Shown here one piece after another: positions 1-5,989 of a stretch of DNA of 6,819 bases (the first letter of the stretch is position 1; every line of letters begins with the position of its first letter). Location: the NCBI GenBank assembly GCA_028678885.1, contig JAJRCP010000198.1, positions 1-6,819 of the forward strand, given 5' to 3'. Source of the stretch: Methanomicrobiales archaeon. GTDB taxonomy: Archaea; Halobacteriota; Methanomicrobia; Methanomicrobiales; JACTUA01. A program made the translations under genes and the position numbers. The notes beneath the pieces are model-generated. The model had not been told where the DNA came from and made no database searches. It saw only the letters and a program-made list of their open reading frames with translations.

Positions 1-1428
1 ACAGTCAATTTTCATAAAGACAAGCTTTCTCCGGACGGGATTCTGATCTTTGATGCCGATTACGCCAAAGGAAAAGGGATGGGAATCCCTCTTACCGCGA
101 TCATCAAAGAAAAGAAAGCGCCCCCAATCACCAAAAATTCCGGTATCATTGGTGCATTATGCAAGGCCGCGGGTATCGACTGGAATATCCTTGAAGAGGT
201 GTTAAGAAATGATATCCCTCCCAAAGTACTGGATATCAATCTCGCCGTCGCACAGGCAGGATATGATGCAACACAGGAACATAAAAAATTCCCGAACCTG
301 GACAGAAAACCGCTTTCGTTTCTCACTGGAAATGAAGCAATAGGGTTAGGTCTGATATGGGGTGGCCTTACGGCATTTGTTGCCTACCCTATGACACCAT
401 CATCATCCCTCCTTCACTTCATGGCTGAAATGGCAAACATGGCTGGCCTGAAGGTGGTACATCCTGAAAATGAGATCGCGGTAATAAACATGGCACTTGG
501 ATTTGCGAGTGCAGGTGAGAGGGTGGCACTAGGGACATCGGGAGGGGGGTTCTGCCTGATGACCGAAGGGGTGAGCCTTGCGGGAATGGCAGAAATACCG
601 GTAGTTATCATGATGGGCCAACGCACTGGCCCGAGCACCGGTCTCCCCACGTATACTGCCCAGACGGAGTACGCGTTCGTCCGCCATGCGGGGCAGGGGG
701 AGTTCGGCCGTTTTATCGTCGCCCCTGGGGATGCAGAAGAGGCGTTCTACTGGGCAACCGTCGCTCTGAACATGGCCTGGAAATTCCAGACTCCTTCCTT
801 TATCCTAAGCGATAAAACCCTCTCTGAGCACGGGTACAGCTTCTCCCTGGACAATACGAAGAAGGTGGGGGTAGAGGATACCCCGCGTTGGGATGGCACT
901 TCTCCCTATAAGAGATATACCTTCACCGAATCCGGGGTATCTCCGTATGCGACCTTCTCCAGTGGAAAGGTAGCAATCAAATTCAACGGGTATGCACATG
1001 ATGAACGGGGGATTACTACAGAGGAGGCAAGAATCATCAGTCCGATGCAAGAGAAATTGCTGCGAAAGCAGAAAGGCCTGGAGCAGGAGATGGCCCGGTA
1101 TGAGACTGTATTCCAAAGCGGAGATCCGGATGCCGACATCGCTCTTCTGTGCTGGGGATCCAATAAAGGGGTCTGTCAAGAAGTGGCAGGACACCTCGGC
1201 CTGCGTATGATACAGCCGGTGGTGCTCTGGCCTTTCCCGGCTGAATCATGCAGGAAAGCACTGGTGGGATGCAAAAAAATCATCGCGGTGGAGAACAACG
1301 CCACTGGCCAAATAGCCACCATGATGAGACTGCAAGGCTTCACCATCGATGCCGAGATACACAAATATGACGGAAGGCCTTTCACCGTCGAAGAGCTTGA
1401 AGAGCGTGTAAAGGAGGTGCTGCGATGA
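1..1428 (+). CDS. korA: 2-oxoacid:ferredoxin oxidoreductase, fused gamma-alpha subunit (5' partial)
   Basis: This subunit is part of a cytoplasmic enzyme that oxidatively decarboxylates a 2-oxoacid (2-oxoglutarate, pyruvate or similar) to an acyl-CoA and reduces ferredoxin, or runs in reverse. The frame is open from base 1, so the first in-frame ATG (79) is internal: the residues before it (for example GILIFDADYAKGKG) continue the gamma domain. The 475 residues seen probably lack about 100 at the N-terminus, judging from the usual 560-600 of fused subunits. Residues 1 to about 90 are the end of the gamma domain, with SGIIGAL near residue 47. After a linker, the alpha domain starts at GNEAIGLG (about 110), with the family motif YPMTPSS at 129-135 (YPITPSS in many relatives). 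GTSGGGFCLMTEG and GQRTGPSTGLPT follow, and a C-terminal domain contains VENNATGQ. The stop overlaps the beta gene by ATGA. Family is certain; substrate cannot be read from sequence. Confidence 0.93.
   Translation, partial: TVNFHKDKLSPDGILIFDADYAKGKGMGIPLTAIIKEKKAPPITKNSGIIGALCKAAGIDWNILEEVLRNDIPPKVLDINLAVAQAGYDATQEHKKFPNLDRKPLSFLTGNEAIGLGLIWGGLTAFVAYPMTPSSSLLHFMAEMANMAGLKVVHPENEIAVINMALGFASAGERVALGTSGGGFCLMTEGVSLAGMAEIPVVIMMGQRTGPSTGLPTYTAQTEYAFVRHAGQGEFGRFIVAPGDAEEAFYWATVALNMAWKFQTPSFILSDKTLSEHGYSFSLDNTKKVGVEDTPRWDGTSPYKRYTFTESGVSPYATFSSGKVAIKFNGYAHDERGITTEEARIISPMQEKLLRKQKGLEQEMARYETVFQSGDPDADIALLCWGSNKGVCQEVAGHLGLRMIQPVVLWPFPAESCRKALVGCKKIIAVENNATGQIATMMRLQGFTIDAEIHKYDGRPFTVEELEERVKEVLR
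1411..1419 (+). promoter_or_regulatory. Strong Shine-Dalgarno site of the beta-subunit gene
   Basis: AAGGAGGTG lies five bases before the ATG at 1425, inside the last codons of the gamma-alpha gene. It closely matches the anti-Shine-Dalgarno end of archaeal 16S rRNA. It fixes the beta start and, with the ATGA overlap, points to coupled translation of the two subunits. Confidence 0.85.
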
Positions 1429-2276
1429 CTGAACGGCAGCTTATTACCGATTCCCAGAATACCTGGTGCCCCGGTTGTGGCAACTTCTCCCTCGAATACG
1501 CGCTGCGGGATGTCTTCAACGATCTGGAGAAGGAGGGCATTCCCCTTGAGAAGATCGTGCTTGTGACTGGAATCGGGTGTCACGCAAAAATGGCGGATTA
1601 CCTGGATGTGAACAGCTTCTATGCCATCCACGGGAGAACGATTCCGGTTGCAACCGGTATCAAGCTCGCACGTCCCGATCTCACGGTCGTGTGTTGTGCC
1701 GGGGATGGGGATGCCTACGCCGAAGGGCTGGATCATCTCATCTTCGGGGCGAAGAGGAATCTCGATATTACCGTGATCATCCATAACAACCGGGTCTACG
1801 GGCTTACTACGGGACAGTATACACCGACCTCTCCTCTCGGGTTTAAAGGCCGCTCCACTCCGGAAGGGACCCAGGAATCCCCAATAAATCCACTGGAATT
1901 GATGCTCACAAGCGGGGCGACCTATATCGGGCGCGGTTATACCAAGAACCTCAAGGTCCTTCGCCTCCTCATCAAGGAGGCGATCCTCCACAAGGGATTC
2001 TCCTTTGTGGATGTGCTCCAGATCTGCGCAACCTACTTCGATGTGCATGAAATCTATGATACCCTAGTATATGAGCTGGAAAAACAGGAGGCCTATACTT
2101 TTGAAGAGGTGATGAAGAAGATCCGTGAATGGGACTATAACGGTAAGGCACCCATCGGTCTGGGTACTTATTACCGGAAAGAGGCCCCCACCTTCGATGA
2201 ACGGATCAAAGGAAAAAAAATTTCAGAGGAAGATCGGGAGAAGGTGATACAGCAGGTGCTGGAAAAGAACCGATGA
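1425..2276 (+). CDS. korB: 2-oxoacid:ferredoxin oxidoreductase, beta subunit
   Basis: The catalytic beta subunit (283 aa) binds thiamine diphosphate and one 4Fe-4S cluster and pairs with the upstream gamma-alpha subunit. The four expected cluster ligands are present: C15 and C18 in WCPGCGN, C52 in GIGCHAK, and C201 in LQICATYF. The thiamine diphosphate/magnesium motif runs from GDGDAYAEG (93-101) to HNNRVYGLTTGQ (120-131). HGRTIPVATGIK (69-80) is also a family signature. Length and the absence of a fused ferredoxin domain match the two-subunit enzymes known from Sulfolobus and haloarchaea. No separate delta (ferredoxin-like) gene follows, so electrons would leave directly from the beta cluster to free ferredoxin. 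The start is fixed by the Shine-Dalgarno site and the ATGA overlap. Substrate choice (2-oxoglutarate or pyruvate, or broad) is not decided by what I can see, so the symbol is provisional. Confidence 0.93.
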   Translation: MTERQLITDSQNTWCPGCGNFSLEYALRDVFNDLEKEGIPLEKIVLVTGIGCHAKMADYLDVNSFYAIHGRTIPVATGIKLARPDLTVVCCAGDGDAYAEGLDHLIFGAKRNLDITVIIHNNRVYGLTTGQYTPTSPLGFKGRSTPEGTQESPINPLELMLTSGATYIGRGYTKNLKVLRLLIKEAILHKGFSFVDVLQICATYFDVHEIYDTLVYELEKQEAYTFEEVMKKIREWDYNGKAPIGLGTYYRKEAPTFDERIKGKKISEEDREKVIQQVLEKNR

Positions 2277-2285
2277 CCTTTTTTT
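2277..2285 (+). terminator. T-tract after korB
   Basis: Directly after the stop codon comes CC followed by seven T. Short T-runs of this kind are the usual intrinsic termination signal in archaea. No stem precedes it. It separates the oxidoreductase operon from ferritin, though read-through is possible because the two genes are only about 60 bases apart. Confidence 0.45.
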
Positions 2286-2300
2286 AAGAAATTATTAAAA
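2286..2300 (+). promoter_or_regulatory. Probable ferritin promoter (BRE/TATA-like)
   Basis: A purine-rich stretch (AAGAA, 2286-2290) is followed by an AT-only box (ATTATTAAAA, 2291-2300). The usual archaeal spacing of about 25 bases from the box centre puts transcription start near 2320, about 20 bases before the preferred ferritin ATG at 2339. I see no clear palindromic operator for an iron regulator here. Confidence 0.45.
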
Positions 2301-2338
2301 AGAACCGTGCATACCATACAGGGATGGTGATGACTTTG

Positions 2339-2824
2339 ATGAAGGAAAGTCTTCAGGAAGCCTTAAACAAGCAGATGAACCGAGAGTTTTACTCTTCGTA
2401 TCTCTATTTGGCGATGTCCGGGTATTTCAAATCCCTCGCCCTTCTAGGGTTTGCGAAATGGATGCGCATCCAGGCGAAAGAGGAATGGGGCCATGGGATG
2501 AAGTTCTTCGAGTATCTGGGGGAGAGAGGCGCCGCCGTAAAGCTCTTTGCTATCGATACTCCTCCTGCAAAATGGTCATCTCCGCTGAAGGTTTTTGAGG
2601 AGTCCTACAAGCATGAACAGAAGGTGACTGGATGGATCTATGAGCTCGTCAATCTTGCCATCAAAGAACAGGATCATGCCACGAACAATATGCTCCAGTG
2701 GTTTGTGAAGGAGCAGGTGGAGGAAGAGGCACACGCGAGTATGATCGTCGAACAGATGAAAATGGCAGGCTCTGAGGGGCCTTCGCTGCTCATGATCGAT
2801 CATGCACTGGGGAAGCGGGAATAA
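2339..2824 (+). CDS. ftnA: Ferritin (ferroxidase and iron storage)
   Basis: A non-haem ferritin that oxidises Fe(II) and stores iron in a 24-subunit cytoplasmic shell. The start used here is ATG 2339, giving 161 aa (MKESLQEALNKQMNREFYSS). It has GGTGA at 2326-2330 eight bases upstream and gives the N-terminus usual for the family. An in-frame ATG at 2324 would add five residues (166 aa). In the 166-aa numbering, all ferroxidase residues of E. coli FtnA have counterparts: E21, E54, H57, E98, Q131 and E134, plus the conserved Tyr (Y28). YKHEQ (95-99) and LQWFVKEQVEEE (124-135) are clear signatures. There is no haem-binding Met context or signal peptide that I can see, so it is a classical ferritin rather than a bacterioferritin. 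It has its own likely promoter and terminators and is probably a single-gene unit. Placement after an Fe-S enzyme may be incidental. Confidence 0.95.
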   Translation: MKESLQEALNKQMNREFYSSYLYLAMSGYFKSLALLGFAKWMRIQAKEEWGHGMKFFEYLGERGAAVKLFAIDTPPAKWSSPLKVFEESYKHEQKVTGWIYELVNLAIKEQDHATNNMLQWFVKEQVEEEAHASMIVEQMKMAGSEGPSLLMIDHALGKRE

Positions 2825-2827
2825 GAT

Positions 2828-2852
2828 CCTTTTTCTCGGGGGCATTTTTTTT
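2828..2852 (+). terminator. Double T-tract terminator after ferritin
   Basis: Two T-runs follow the ferritin stop: five T at 2830-2834 and eight T at 2845-2852, separated by a CTCGGGGGCA block. This is the strongest termination signal in the window and fits archaeal intrinsic termination, which depends on T-runs rather than on a stem. Confidence 0.6.
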
Positions 2853-2973
2853 GTGAATTGAATTCTACAGCCAAAAAATTGAATCTATTATTGTGGCTTT
2901 CTTCCTGATGCAAAAGAAATTCTTTCCCTTGCCAGATCTCTCATTAAATTCTTCTGATTCAATATTTACATCG

Positions 2974-2990
2974 GTAAAACATATACTTTT
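2974..2990 (+). promoter_or_regulatory. Probable promoter of the zinc-ribbon gene (BRE/TATA-like)
   Basis: GTAAAAC (2974-2980, BRE-like) is followed by ATATACTTTT (2981-2990, TATA-like). Expected transcription start is near 3008-3012, leaving a leader of about 90 bases before the ATG at 3102. That leader contains the hairpin at 3026-3051. The remaining AT-rich spacer from 2853 to 2973 shows no gene that I can support. Confidence 0.4.
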
Positions 2991-3025
2991 AAGTGATGCC
3001 CCATCCTATTACCACACGCAATATT

Positions 3026-3051
3026 TTCCGGAGAGAAGACCGTCTTCGGAA
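3026..3051 (+). repeat. Inverted repeat / hairpin in the leader of the zinc-ribbon gene
   Basis: TTCCGGAGA (3026-3034) can pair with TCTTCGGAA (3043-3051): nine pairs with one G-U wobble and an eight-base loop. A competing perfect dyad, GAAGAC-C-GTCTTC (3035-3047), overlaps it. The element could be an RNA hairpin in the leader or a palindromic DNA-binding site just downstream of transcription start. Confidence 0.5.
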
Positions 3052-3101
3052 TACCAAAGAAACGCACTGAGGGTCGTGGAATACACAAGAGGGATCTTTT
3101 C

Positions 3102-3551
3102 ATGACTGTACGGGTAAATGCACATCACATCATCTGCCCTGGCTGCTTGGAGAAAGTCTTCGTCGACGAGCTGGTGGGAGGGCATTGCCCTCTGTGCGGG
3201 TGCGTGATGGAGGAAGAAGACGACGTCCAGGAATTTGAGGAGGTCATAGAGCGGTCCGACCTAGCCTGGATTGTCTTCCATTACTTCGTCTTCCGGAAAT
3301 TCGATGCGCTTGGCGTGAGTCCGATCCAGATCATGCAGCTCATCTCCCAGCTTGAAGAAGCCGGATGCACCGACCCAAATCCTCAGAAGATGGATTTTCA
3401 TCTCGAGATCCCTATGGGAAGACTCGAGAAGATCCTGCCGAAGCGGTGCACACACTGCAACGTTCTCTTTATCCGCGGAGGAAGAAAGATCATCTCCGGA
3501 AATCTGAACCAACAGGGATACGTTGTCGGGTACCGCTGTCCTGGCTGTTAA
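3102..3551 (+). CDS. Uncharacterised protein with two Cys4 zinc-ribbon sites
   Basis: I do not recognise the family. The 149-aa protein has a first zinc-ribbon-like site at C12/C15 (CPGC) and C29/C32 (CPLC, with an extra C34). A strongly acidic stretch follows (EEEDDVQEFEEVIE, 37-50), then a mostly helical middle (about 50-88, SDLAWIVFHYFVFRKFDALG). The second four-Cys site is C116/C119 (CTHC) and C146/C149 (CPGC), and the last Cys is the final residue. Cysteine pairs at this spacing normally bind structural zinc; such proteins often bind nucleic acid or protein partners, but that is inference. The middle hydrophobic patch is interrupted by charges, so I do not call a membrane segment. The start is supported by GAGGG (3089-3093) eight bases before the ATG. 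It is flanked by a promoter-like box and a T-tract, so probably a single-gene unit. Confidence 0.8.
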   Translation: MTVRVNAHHIICPGCLEKVFVDELVGGHCPLCGCVMEEEDDVQEFEEVIERSDLAWIVFHYFVFRKFDALGVSPIQIMQLISQLEEAGCTDPNPQKMDFHLEIPMGRLEKILPKRCTHCNVLFIRGGRKIISGNLNQQGYVVGYRCPGC

Positions 3552-3570
3552 TTTTTTCTTAGCTCTTTTC
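3552..3570 (+). terminator. T-rich terminator after the zinc-ribbon gene
   Basis: Six T follow the stop codon at once, then CTTAGCTCTTTTC adds a second T-run. This matches an archaeal intrinsic terminator without a strong stem. Confidence 0.5.
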
Positions 3571-3593
3571 ACTTATCACCTGTGGTTTTCATA

Positions 3594-3612
3594 TGCTGTA
3601 CATTTGACAGCA
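3594..3612. repeat. Perfect 6-bp inverted repeat
   Basis: TGCTGT (3594-3599) and ACAGCA (3607-3612) are perfect complements around a seven-base loop. It sits about 25 bases beyond the T-rich terminator of the zinc-ribbon gene. Could be chance alone; listed because it is one of a series. Confidence 0.4.
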
Positions 3613-3670
3613 GGAGTACGGTTGTATCCAGAAAAGGCCATTTGACTATCGTGGGCTGAAGTATACAATA

Positions 3671-3719
3671 AGATGAGTAATCCATATCCAACCTTGTAAC
3701 GGATATCTTTCTCTCATCT
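3671..3719. repeat. Nested inverted repeat (7 + 6 bp stems)
   Basis: AGATGAG (3671-3677) is the perfect complement of CTCATCT (3713-3719). Inside it, ATATCC (3684-3689) is the perfect complement of GGATAT (3701-3706). The two stems are separated by a symmetric six-by-six internal loop and capped by an eleven-base loop. On either strand this would fold as one 49-base two-tier hairpin. Confidence 0.5.
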
Positions 3720-3737
3720 CCTAACTGTTGCTGGAAA

Positions 3738-3761
3738 TACCCCCTATCATTGTAGGGAGTG
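3738..3761. repeat. Inverted repeat, CCCTA/TAGGG
   Basis: CCCTA (3742-3746) pairs with TAGGG (3753-3757) around the loop TCATTG. After one mismatch, three further outer pairs (one a wobble) are possible with GTG at 3759-3761. Confidence 0.4.
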
Positions 3762-3806
3762 AATAACGCATAGTCCGTTCATGAATGACCATTCGAACTT
3801 ACCCTT

Positions 3807-3820
3807 TAAAACGATATAAT
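3807..3820 (+). promoter_or_regulatory. TATA-like box inside the convergent gap
   Basis: TTAAAACGATATAAT resembles an archaeal purine-rich BRE followed by a TATA box (ATATAAT at 3814-3820). With usual spacing, transcription would begin near 3840-3845, right at the foot of the hairpin 3844-3876. No gene lies downstream on this strand; the transcript would run antisense into the 3' end of proS. Weak evidence from sequence alone. Confidence 0.25.
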
Positions 3821-3843
3821 CAAAGTGGAAACATCCTGATTGA

Positions 3844-3876
3844 CTGAAGTTCTTCCCATGAATGGGAGAAATTCAG
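3844..3876. repeat. Long imperfect hairpin
   Basis: CTGAA (3844-3848) pairs with TTCAG (3872-3876). After a bulged G, TTCTTCCCAT (3850-3859) pairs with ATGGGAGAAA (3862-3871) except for one C-A mismatch and one G-U wobble. In total about 14 of 15 paired positions are compatible. The loop is only GA, so in RNA the top two A-T pairs would probably open. Confidence 0.5.
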
Positions 3877-3900
3877 ATGCTTGAAAGGTATCATTTACCG

Positions 3901-3947
3901 AAAAATGAGATCCCTAAGGCAGAGCCTCCAGCGTTAGAAGAAGGCTC
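3901..3947 (-). terminator. Possible terminator of the proS operon
   Basis: Read on the minus strand past the proS stop, there is a perfect 6-bp stem (plus-strand GAGCCT 3922-3927 with AGGCTC 3942-3947), then about 16 bases later a run of five T (plus-strand A at 3901-3905). A smaller stem, CATCC/GGATG (3950-3969), lies closer to the stop. The T-run is short and not adjacent to the stem, so this is a weak call. Confidence 0.3.
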
Positions 3948-3977
3948 ACCATCCCATTCGAAAAGGATGCTACCCCG

Positions 3978-5423
3978 TCAATAGGCCCGCCCCATAAGCG
4001 TGGGTATAGCAGGTTCCCCGCAAATAATGCAGCTTCCCTCCTTGCGAACGCTCTTTCCGGTGTCAGTGATGATCCCCAGTACATCTCCTCCTGATTGTTG
4101 TGCTAACTTGTCGGCGCATGCCCTCTCCCCGCACCAAGGAATGATGGCAATCCCTTTTTCCAAGGCAGGAGGGATCTCAGAGAGGGATGTGACCTTGGTG
4201 ATACCGTCCTCCATCCGATGACGGGCTTTTTCGCGTAGGCGGACTTCAAATCCCGAAAGGGTATCGCGGACCTTTTCCCCCAGGTTGATTCGCGGCAGAA
4301 CAGAACGCTCTCCGTCGCGGGTAATTGCGGTCACCACCCCAGCATCGATATCACGTGGCCCGATCTCCAGGCGTAGAGGGACTCCACGCATCTCCCAGTA
4401 ATAGTATTTTGCCCCCGGCCGCAGATCGCGGTTGTCCATCTGAACCCGATATGCCCCCCCACGCAGCTCTGTGGCAAGGGAGGCTGCCTGTGCAAGGATC
4501 TCATCTTTCCTCTTTCCCACGATGACGGGAACGATGATCACCTGAATGGGTGCAACATCGGGAGGAAGGATGATTCCTCTATCATCGCCGTGAAGGCTGA
4601 TCAGGGCAGCGATAGAGCGTTCAGAAATACCATAACAGGTCTGCTGAGCATGTTTCTGTTCTCCGTTCTTATCTTCGAATAGGATCTGGAATGTGCGGGA
4701 GAAGTGTGTACCGAGATGATGTGCGGTTCCGATCTGAAGAGTCTTTCCATCAGGCATTATCGTGTCGACAGCAAGGGTATAGTCTGCACCTGGAAATTTG
4801 TCCCAATCAGGGCGGCGGGAGACAATCACCGGGACACAGAGGCGTTCATAAAATTCCCGGTAGAAGGTGATTGCTTTCCTGACCTGTTCTTCTGCTTCCT
4901 CCCAGGTCGCGTGGACAGTATGGGCTTCCTTAAAGGAGGTGATCTCCCGTAGCCTGATGAGGGGGCGGGTGTGTTTGGTCTCGTACCGGAAGCTGTTTAC
5001 GACCTGATAGATTCGGAGGGGGAGGTCTGCATGTGAGCGAATCCAGAGTGCATACATCGGATAGATCGCAGTCTCACTCGTGGGGCGGAGGGCAAGGGGG
5101 ATATCGAGCTCCGCCTTCCCTCCCCGAGTAACCCAGTACACCTCATCCTCGAAACCCTTGATGTGCTCTGCCTCCTTCATGAATTCCGATGCAGGTATCA
5201 GGAGAGGAAAGAGTGCTTCACGGTGCTCACGATCCATGATCTCGCGGAGAATCCGGTATACTTCACGACGGATCGCAAATCCATGCGGGTACCAGACGTA
5301 TAGCCCCTTTACCGGATACCGTACATCCATGATCTCTGCTCTCCACAGCAGCTCGTTATACCATTCACTGAATGCACTTTTTGGGGGTAATGTGCCCGTT
5401 TCCTCCTCCATACCTGGCTCCAT
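3978..5423 (-). CDS. proS: Prolyl-tRNA synthetase, archaeal type
   Basis: This cytoplasmic class II synthetase attaches proline to tRNA-Pro. The 481-aa protein has the catalytic core with the proline-specific TSE loop (ALRPTSETAIYP, residues 111-122). Motif 2 is FRYETKHTRP (145-154), and LHGDDRGIILPPDVAP (277-292) follows. The anticodon-binding domain starts near 293 (IQVIIVPVIVGKR). The C-terminal domain carries a likely Cys4 zinc site: C431 and C436 (WCGERAC), C465 and C468 (CIIC). It ends in GRAY; a terminal Tyr is typical of this archaeal/eukaryotic class. There is no editing (INS) insertion between motifs 2 and 3, as expected for this type. The start at 5423 overlaps the upstream stop as TGATG but has no clear Shine-Dalgarno. 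A second ATG at 5411 (residue 5) has GGAG six bases upstream and is a real alternative (477 aa). It is the last gene of the minus-strand operon. Confidence 0.96.
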   Translation of the reverse strand: MEPGMEEETGTLPPKSAFSEWYNELLWRAEIMDVRYPVKGLYVWYPHGFAIRREVYRILREIMDREHREALFPLLIPASEFMKEAEHIKGFEDEVYWVTRGGKAELDIPLALRPTSETAIYPMYALWIRSHADLPLRIYQVVNSFRYETKHTRPLIRLREITSFKEAHTVHATWEEAEEQVRKAITFYREFYERLCVPVIVSRRPDWDKFPGADYTLAVDTIMPDGKTLQIGTAHHLGTHFSRTFQILFEDKNGEQKHAQQTCYGISERSIAALISLHGDDRGIILPPDVAPIQVIIVPVIVGKRKDEILAQAASLATELRGGAYRVQMDNRDLRPGAKYYYWEMRGVPLRLEIGPRDIDAGVVTAITRDGERSVLPRINLGEKVRDTLSGFEVRLREKARHRMEDGITKVTSLSEIPPALEKGIAIIPWCGERACADKLAQQSGGDVLGIITDTGKSVRKEGSCIICGEPAIPTLMGRAY

Positions 5424-5989
5424 CAGAGTAGTACAGCTATCACGTACGGCGTGATAAAGACCTCTATAGCCGCGGCAAGGAGAACAAGCGGTAACACAAT
5501 CCGGAGGAATGTACGACCGAGACTTTCACCTTCGGCGGCGACATCTCCGTTTCCTTTGAACTCTGCCCACAGTGCATGAGCAAGAGAGATACCAAGGGCT
5601 CCGGAGATGATGAAGGCAGGGATCTCAAAGATCCCGTGGGGAAGAATTGCGGCGGCCATGAAAAGTGGTCCTCGTTCTCCCCCCACGAGTGCTACCACCC
5701 CCCCAATGACCATCCCGTTCAGGGAGATGATGAGCAGGGTGACAAAACCCAGGGATGCCCCCCCCAGGAAGAGGAGAACGCATGCTTCCAGATTATTCAG
5801 GAAGATCTTCGCAAAAAGCATGGGGGCGCCCCCTTCTCCCACATCTGCGAAGATATCGTTTCGCAGGAAGTTCATCAGTGCACTCCCCGCGGTCGCGTTA
5901 AGGGTGACCACGATAAATCCAAGAATTAGGGCACCTACAAAGACCGCAACCACAGTCAGGATCGAACTTCCCAGCGTACGATTATACAT
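5423..5989 (-). CDS. SpoIIM-family (DUF95) integral membrane protein
   Basis: A 188-aa membrane protein of the stage II sporulation protein M family. In Bacillus, SpoIIM works with SpoIID and SpoIIP, which remodel peptidoglycan during engulfment. Archaea lack murein and do not sporulate, so the function here is unknown. Visible family marks are FLNNLEACVLLFLGG (63-77), LNGMVIGGV (90-98), the hallmark LPHGIFEIPA (116-125), and a late acidic residue in IEVFITP (175-181). I count about five membrane segments (roughly 9-30, 67-89, 92-104, 110-139, 162-187). The start chosen is ATG 5989, with GGTG (5997-5994) four bases upstream and an 8-base overlap with the DUF63 gene. The longest frame would start at a TTG (6040) and add 17 polar residues overlapping DUF63 further, which is less likely. 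The stop overlaps proS (TGATG), implying coupled translation. Confidence 0.85.
   Translation of the reverse strand: MYNRTLGSSILTVVAVFVGALILGFIVVTLNATAGSALMNFLRNDIFADVGEGGAPMLFAKIFLNNLEACVLLFLGGASLGFVTLLIISLNGMVIGGVVALVGGERGPLFMAAAILPHGIFEIPAFIISGALGISLAHALWAEFKGNGDVAAEGESLGRTFLRIVLPLVLLAAAIEVFITPYVIAVLL

Larger units (their letters stand above)
3552..3977. other. Convergent intergenic region rich in inverted repeats, no credible gene
   Basis: This 426-base gap lies between the ends of the zinc-ribbon gene (plus) and proS (minus). I find no ORF with a start, ribosome-binding site and plausible protein in any frame. It holds at least six inverted repeats: 3594-3612, 3671-3719 (nested), 3738-3761, 3844-3876, 3922-3947 and 3950-3969. 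A TATA-like box is at about 3813-3820. Termination alone would need far less DNA, so a small structured RNA or a decayed element are both possible. I saw no C/D-box, RNase P, SRP or tRNA signature. Confidence 0.6.

Noticed and set aside
79..1428. Reading the ATG at 79 as the true start of the gamma-alpha gene
   Set aside because: The frame is open upstream to base 1 and encodes the continuing gamma domain; no Shine-Dalgarno site precedes the ATG.
1176..2048. Minus-strand ORF of 290 codons opposite the oxidoreductase genes
   Set aside because: It lies fully antisense to the two clear korA/korB coding regions, has no family-like motifs, and is the type of long shadow frame expected opposite GC-biased codons.
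2893..3105. Plus-strand ORF of 70 codons ending in an ATGA overlap with the zinc-ribbon gene
   Set aside because: It starts at a GTG with no ribosome-binding site, spans the predicted promoter and leader hairpin, and encodes a low-complexity protein without recognisable features. The ATGA overlap is tempting, but spurious reading of AT-rich spacer DNA is more likely.
3950..3969. Possible tRNA T-arm remnant (TTCGAAT flanked by CATCC/GGATG) that might mark an integration site
   Set aside because: The loop is ten bases, not seven, and no acceptor, D or anticodon arm can be built around it. No integrase gene or repeat copy is visible.
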